Source of the DNA: Alistipes sp. | GTDB lineage: Bacteria; Bacteroidota; Bacteroidia; Bacteroidales; Rikenellaceae | NCBI GenBank assembly: GCA_017629035.1 | Contig: JAGBXX010000018.1 | Location: forward strand, 1-42,397 | Length of the DNA: 42,397 nucleotides | Direction of reading: 5' to 3' | In this document: one piece after another, positions 39,512 through 42,397 of the stretch | Position numbering within the stretch: the stretch's first letter is position 1 | Layout: each line of letters opens with the position of its first letter | Made by a program: the position numbers and the translations under genes | Notes under the pieces: model-generated | Database searches by the model: none | What the model saw: the letters and a program-made list of their open reading frames with translations, nothing else | Told to the model about the DNA's origin: nothing

Positions 39512-40687
39512 CTATCGCTGGATGACGCCGCTACCCACGAGGATGTCGTCTGAGTACCAGGCGGCAAACTGGCCGGCGGTGATGCCTCGCTGTGGCTCGT
39601 CGAATAGGATATATAGGCCGTCGCTCTCCATGATAAGCTCTGCGCCCTGGAGTGGCTGGCGGTAGCGTATGCGTACCATATATCTGCGGCGCTGGCCAAC
39701 GCTCATACGATCGCACGCATCGGTCCAGTGTATATCCTGCATCTCAATCTTGAGAGCCTTGCGGTATAGACCTGGGTGGTTGTCGCCCTCGCCAACATAT
39801 ACAACATTCTGCTCCACATCGGTGCCAATGACAAACAACGACTCCTTGCGACCACCAATACCCAAGCCCTTGCGCTGGCCTATGGTGTAGAAGTGAGCAC
39901 CCTGGTGAGTGCCTATCTTCTTGCCGTCACGCACCGTGAGGCGGAATGGCTCTGCGAGCGTGCGGAAGTCATCACTCTCAGAGTTGCGCACAAAGCGTGG
40001 CGAGTGGGGTAGTATCTCGTGTACATTACCCTGCTTGGCGGCGAGCTTCTGTTGTAAAAATACGGGGAGGTCAACCTTGCCTACAAAGCAAATACCTTGC
40101 GAGTCCTTGCGCTTTGCCGTGGCGAGCTTCTGCTCCTCGGCTATGCGGCGCACCTCGGGCTTGAGGAGCTCTCCGACAGGGAACATGGCATAGGATAGCT
40201 GCTCCTGCGTAAGCTGGCATAGGAAGTAGCTCTGGTCCTTATTGGGGTCTGAGCCCGCAAGTAGCTGATAGTGAGTATCGCCATTCTCGTCGACCCACTC
40301 CCTACGGCGGCAGTAGTGGCCCGTAGCAACACGCTCAGTACCAAGCTTTAGTGCCTCCTTGAGAAAGGCGTCGAACTTAATCTCTCTGTTGCATAGCACG
40401 TCGGGGTTGGGTGTGCGGCCTGCCTCGTACTCCGAGAACATATACTCCACAACACGCTTGCGGTACTCCTCGGAGAGGTCGACATAGTGAAACTCTATAT
40501 CGAGTCGCTTGGCTACGAGCTCGGCAAATACCTGGTCGTCGTACCATGGACAGTCGCCCTCGAGCGTGCCCGTGGTGTCGTGCCAGTTGCGCATGAAGAG
40601 GCCGATGACCTCGTGACCCTGCTGCTTGAGCAGGTACGCCGCCACCGACGAATCTACACCTCCCGAAAGACCTACAACAACCCTCAT
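39512..40687 (-). CDS. mnmA: tRNA-specific 2-thiouridylase
   Basis: MnmA puts sulfur on U34 of tRNAs for Lys, Glu and Gln, using ATP and sulfur relayed by a sulfurtransferase. The 391-residue product has the PP-loop SGGVDSSVAAYLL at the N-terminus, the catalytic cysteines in PDVLCNREIKFDAFL and QGICFVGK, and the GTHQGAHFYTIGQRKGLGIGG segment that contacts tRNA. The C-terminal beta-barrel ends in DILVGSGVIQR. It lies 11 bases after folE on the same strand and is cotranscribed with it. Confidence 0.96.
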   Translation of the reverse strand: MRVVVGLSGGVDSSVAAYLLKQQGHEVIGLFMRNWHDTTGTLEGDCPWYDDQVFAELVAKRLDIEFHYVDLSEEYRKRVVEYMFSEYEAGRTPNPDVLCNREIKFDAFLKEALKLGTERVATGHYCRRREWVDENGDTHYQLLAGSDPNKDQSYFLCQLTQEQLSYAMFPVGELLKPEVRRIAEEQKLATAKRKDSQGICFVGKVDLPVFLQQKLAAKQGNVHEILPHSPRFVRNSESDDFRTLAEPFRLTVRDGKKIGTHQGAHFYTIGQRKGLGIGGRKESLFVIGTDVEQNVVYVGEGDNHPGLYRKALKIEMQDIHWTDACDRMSVGQRRRYMVRIRYRQPLQGAELIMESDGLYILFDEPQRGITAGQFAAWYSDDILVGSGVIQR

Positions 40688-40698
40688 AATACGACCTG

Positions 40699-41301
40699 CT
40701 ATCGTATAAGCTGCATGAACTCATCACGTGTACGTGGGTCCGAAAGGAAACAACCTGTAAATGCCGATGTGGTAGTCACCGAGCGCTGCTTCTCGACACC
40801 TCGCATCTGCATGCAGGTGTGGCTTGCCTCAATAACGACAGCTACACCAAGTGGATTGAGTGCCTGCTGAATACTATCACGAATCTGCACAGTGAGGCGC
40901 TCCTGCACCTGAAGACGACGTGCAAAGCACTCGACAACACGTGCAACCTTCGACAAACCAGTGATATAGCCATTAGGGATATATGCCACGTGTGCCTTGC
41001 CGATGAATGGCAACATGTGGTGCTCGCACACCGAAAAGAGCTCGATATCCTTCACGAGAACCATCTGCTGATACTCCTCCTTGAATATCGCCGAGCGAAG
41101 AATCTCGATAGGATCCTGCTGATAGCCCTTCGTAATAAACGACATAGCCTTGGCTACACGCTCTGGGGTCTTGATGAGTCCCTCACGCTCGGGATCCTCG
41201 CCAAGCAGACGCAAGATCTCACGATAGTGACCCATAAGCGCCTCGATCTTCTCCTGGTTGTATATATCTAAACGCTGATAATTTGATGTGTACTCCTCCA
41301 T
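40699..41301 (-). CDS. folE: GTP cyclohydrolase I
   Basis: FolE converts GTP to dihydroneopterin triphosphate, the first step to folate and related pterins. In 200 residues it shows the zinc and substrate site [21 protein letters not shown], the ring-forming helix [24 protein letters not shown], and [15 protein letters not shown] with the second zinc cysteine and the MRGV motif. The N-terminal extension of ~25 residues ([21 protein letters not shown]) is normal for the family. It is driven by a promoter at 41321-41350 and leads a two-gene operon with mnmA. Confidence 0.97.
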   Translation of the reverse strand: MEEYTSNYQRLDIYNQEKIEALMGHYREILRLLGEDPEREGLIKTPERVAKAMSFITKGYQQDPIEILRSAIFKEEYQQMVLVKDIELFSVCEHHMLPFIGKAHVAYIPNGYITGLSKVARVVECFARRLQVQERLTVQIRDSIQQALNPLGVAVVIEASHTCMQMRGVEKQRSVTTTSAFTGCFLSDPRTRDEFMQLIR

Positions 41302-41320
41302 AATCTTATATTATATATTA

Positions 41321-41350
41321 CAAAGGTATAAAAATATTCCGTTATACAAA
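41321..41350 (-). promoter_or_regulatory. Promoter of folE-mnmA
   Basis: Minus-strand TTTG (41347-41350), an 18-base spacer and TACCTTTG (41321-41328), 20 bases before the folE start. The -33 box overlaps the T-run of the rimM terminator. Confidence 0.8.
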
Positions 41351-41384
41351 AAAAGTGCGTACCTAACCAGGTGGTTATGCACGC
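41346..41384 (-). terminator. Terminator of rpsP-rimM
   Basis: GCGTACCTAACC (41357-41368) pairs with GGTTATGCACGC (41373-41384), with one mismatch and one G-U; the minus-strand T-run follows at 41347-41353. Overlaps the folE promoter. Confidence 0.85.
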
Positions 41385-41413
41385 TCTTCGTTAGTTGCGC
41401 TCGTCGAAATCGG

Positions 41414-41911
41414 CTATAGCTCCAGGAGTCCCTCGGGCAGCACGAACTTAATGATTCGTCGCTCGAAGTCTATGTTGGCTATAAACTCCTCGGCAGCGGG
41501 TATGAGGTGCTCTCTACCTTCGAGTGTGATCTCAAAGAGAGGGTTGGCCTCGCTGTCGTAGTAGTCGCTGATAGAGCCCTTGCGCTTGTCGACAATAGCG
41601 GTAAAGCCAATGAGATCCTCCATGTAGAACTCGTCATCGGCATCCTCCGACTCCTCGTCCTGGATAAATATCTCGTGACCGACAAGGAAGTCCTCTGCAC
41701 GGCGCGATGTGTCGATATCGTCGAAGTGAGCCACAGCACCTGCCTGACCGCGACGCTCAAACGAAGAACAAAAAATAGGAACCGCTAATCCGTCAATAGT
41801 GACAAATAGCGGTTCCTCGATTGTGAAATCGTCGGGGAACGCAGCGTAGAGCGAAATCATCACTCCGCCATCGGTGCCGAATAGTCGGCCTATACGTCCC
41901 ACGGCGATCAT
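41414..41911 (-). CDS. rimM: Ribosome maturation factor RimM
   Basis: RimM helps fold the head of the 30S ribosomal subunit around S19 and is almost always encoded beside rpsP. The 165 residues show the family outline: an N-terminal barrel starting VGRIGRLFGTDGGVMISL, and a C-terminal PRC-barrel with FYMEDLIGFTAIVDKRKGSISDYYD, then HLIPAAEEFIANIDFERRIIKFVLPEGLLEL, a characteristic ending. The acidic loop QDEESEDADDEFY is larger than usual. The start is 14 bases after the rpsP stop, so both are on one transcript. Confidence 0.93.
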   Translation of the reverse strand: MIAVGRIGRLFGTDGGVMISLYAAFPDDFTIEEPLFVTIDGLAVPIFCSSFERRGQAGAVAHFDDIDTSRRAEDFLVGHEIFIQDEESEDADDEFYMEDLIGFTAIVDKRKGSISDYYDSEANPLFEITLEGREHLIPAAEEFIANIDFERRIIKFVLPEGLLEL

Positions 41912-41925
41912 ACACCTCAGGTGGA

Positions 41926-42397
41926 TTAAGCCTCTGTAGCCTCCTCAGCTGGAGCCTCAGTTGCCTCAGCAGCCTCAGCAGCAGCCTCAGCAGCGGCAGC
42001 AGCCTTCTTCTCAGCGATAGCTGCAGCACGATCCTCCTTAACCTTAGTCTCGGCAGCAAGCTGTGCCTTCTTAGCAGCAGTAGCATCAGATGCGAGCTTG
42101 TTGCTCTTAGCATCGATCTTTGACTGCTTCTCAGAAGCCCAAGCGTTGAACTTTGCCTCAGCCTCAGCCTCGGTGAATGCGCCCTTAGCTACACCACCCA
42201 AAAGGTGCTTCTTATACAATACGCCCTTGTACGAGAGAATTGCTCGACAAGTGTCTGTAGGTTGTGCGCCCTTAAGTAACCAATCCAAAGCTCGGTCGAA
42301 CTTCAAATCGATTGTAGCAGGATTCGTGTTAGGGTTGTAAGTACCCAACTTCTCGATGAACTTACCATCACGTGGCGCTCTGCTATCTGCGGCAACG
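41926..42397 (-). CDS. rpsP: 30S ribosomal protein S16, 5' end cut by the window edge
   Basis: A core small-subunit protein. About 156 residues are visible; the first ~25 lie beyond the window. The visible reading begins [22 protein letters not shown], typical of S16, and continues [26 protein letters not shown]. An apparent start at 42348 is only an internal Leu codon, so the gene is extended here to the edge. After the S16 fold (~80 residues in E. coli) comes a long tail rich in Ala, Glu and Lys, ending in repeats such as [22 protein letters not shown]. Long charged tails on S16 are known in Bacteroidota. rimM follows 14 bases downstream. Confidence 0.95.
   Translation of the reverse strand, partial: VAADSRAPRDGKFIEKLGTYNPNTNPATIDLKFDRALDWLLKGAQPTDTCRAILSYKGVLYKKHLLGGVAKGAFTEAEAEAKFNAWASEKQSKIDAKSNKLASDATAAKKAQLAAETKVKEDRAAAIAEKKAAAAAEAAAEAAEATEAPAEEATEA

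Noticed and set aside
42346-42348. Apparent start of S16 at this codon
   Set aside because: It is TTG (Leu) within the S16 fold; the frame stays open to the window edge with typical S16 residues upstream.

Overview
The window is a contiguous chromosomal stretch from a member of the Bacteroidota, most probably order Bacteroidales. The signs are many promoters of the Bacteroidetes type (a TTTG-like box about 18-21 bases upstream of TAnnTTTG), start codons with A-rich leaders and no Shine-Dalgarno sequence, many Sec/lipobox proteins with acidic residues after the lipid cysteine, and family content typical of the order (OstA-like protein, BACON-like lipoprotein, FprA flavodiiron protein, CYTH phosphatase). 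I cannot resolve genus. I saw no tRNA, rRNA, CRISPR, transposase, integrase or phage gene, so this looks like core or near-core chromosome.

Left part (1-6059, minus strand): apbE (FAD:protein FMN transferase), a diacylglycerol-kinase-like lipid kinase, an AraC-family regulator and dsbD, possibly one long transcription unit. Next (6060-12168, plus strand): rpsO and pnp in their widely conserved order, with a structured leader, a UUCG-capped hairpin between them and a 22-bp hairpin after pnp. Two lipoprotein genes with strongly biased codon use follow (OmpA-like/TPR, and FN3-like). deoC (12328-13203) converges on a minus-strand CYTH phosphatase, a secreted C1 peptidase and a MATE transporter. 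A pseudouridine synthase with a repeat-rich basic N-terminus runs divergently from MATE. Two look-alike hairpins separate it from a threonine aldolase/lipoprotein pair.

Middle (20992-29821, plus strand): a RelA/SpoT homologue whose hydrolase half looks intact but whose synthetase half lacks key residues, then a four-gene envelope operon: a PpiC/SurA-like lipoprotein, a SurA-like periplasmic isomerase, an OstA/LptA-like protein with a very large charged insert, and a truncated glycoside-hydrolase-2-like protein whose catalytic Glu position is Ser. This operon is the strongest candidate in the window for an incompletely described system, namely outer-membrane protein and lipopolysaccharide assembly with an attached pseudoenzyme.

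Right part (29896-42397): a small conserved protein; a zinc-ribbon/CD225 membrane protein in an operon with ispE; zinc transporter genes znuA-znuC without a permease; a flavodiiron protein; then about 4 kb of small secreted and outer-membrane proteins of unknown role (35106-39267) containing two paralogous pairs and promoter-associated C-tracts. The window closes with mnmA-folE and rpsP-rimM (minus strand); rpsP is cut by the window edge.
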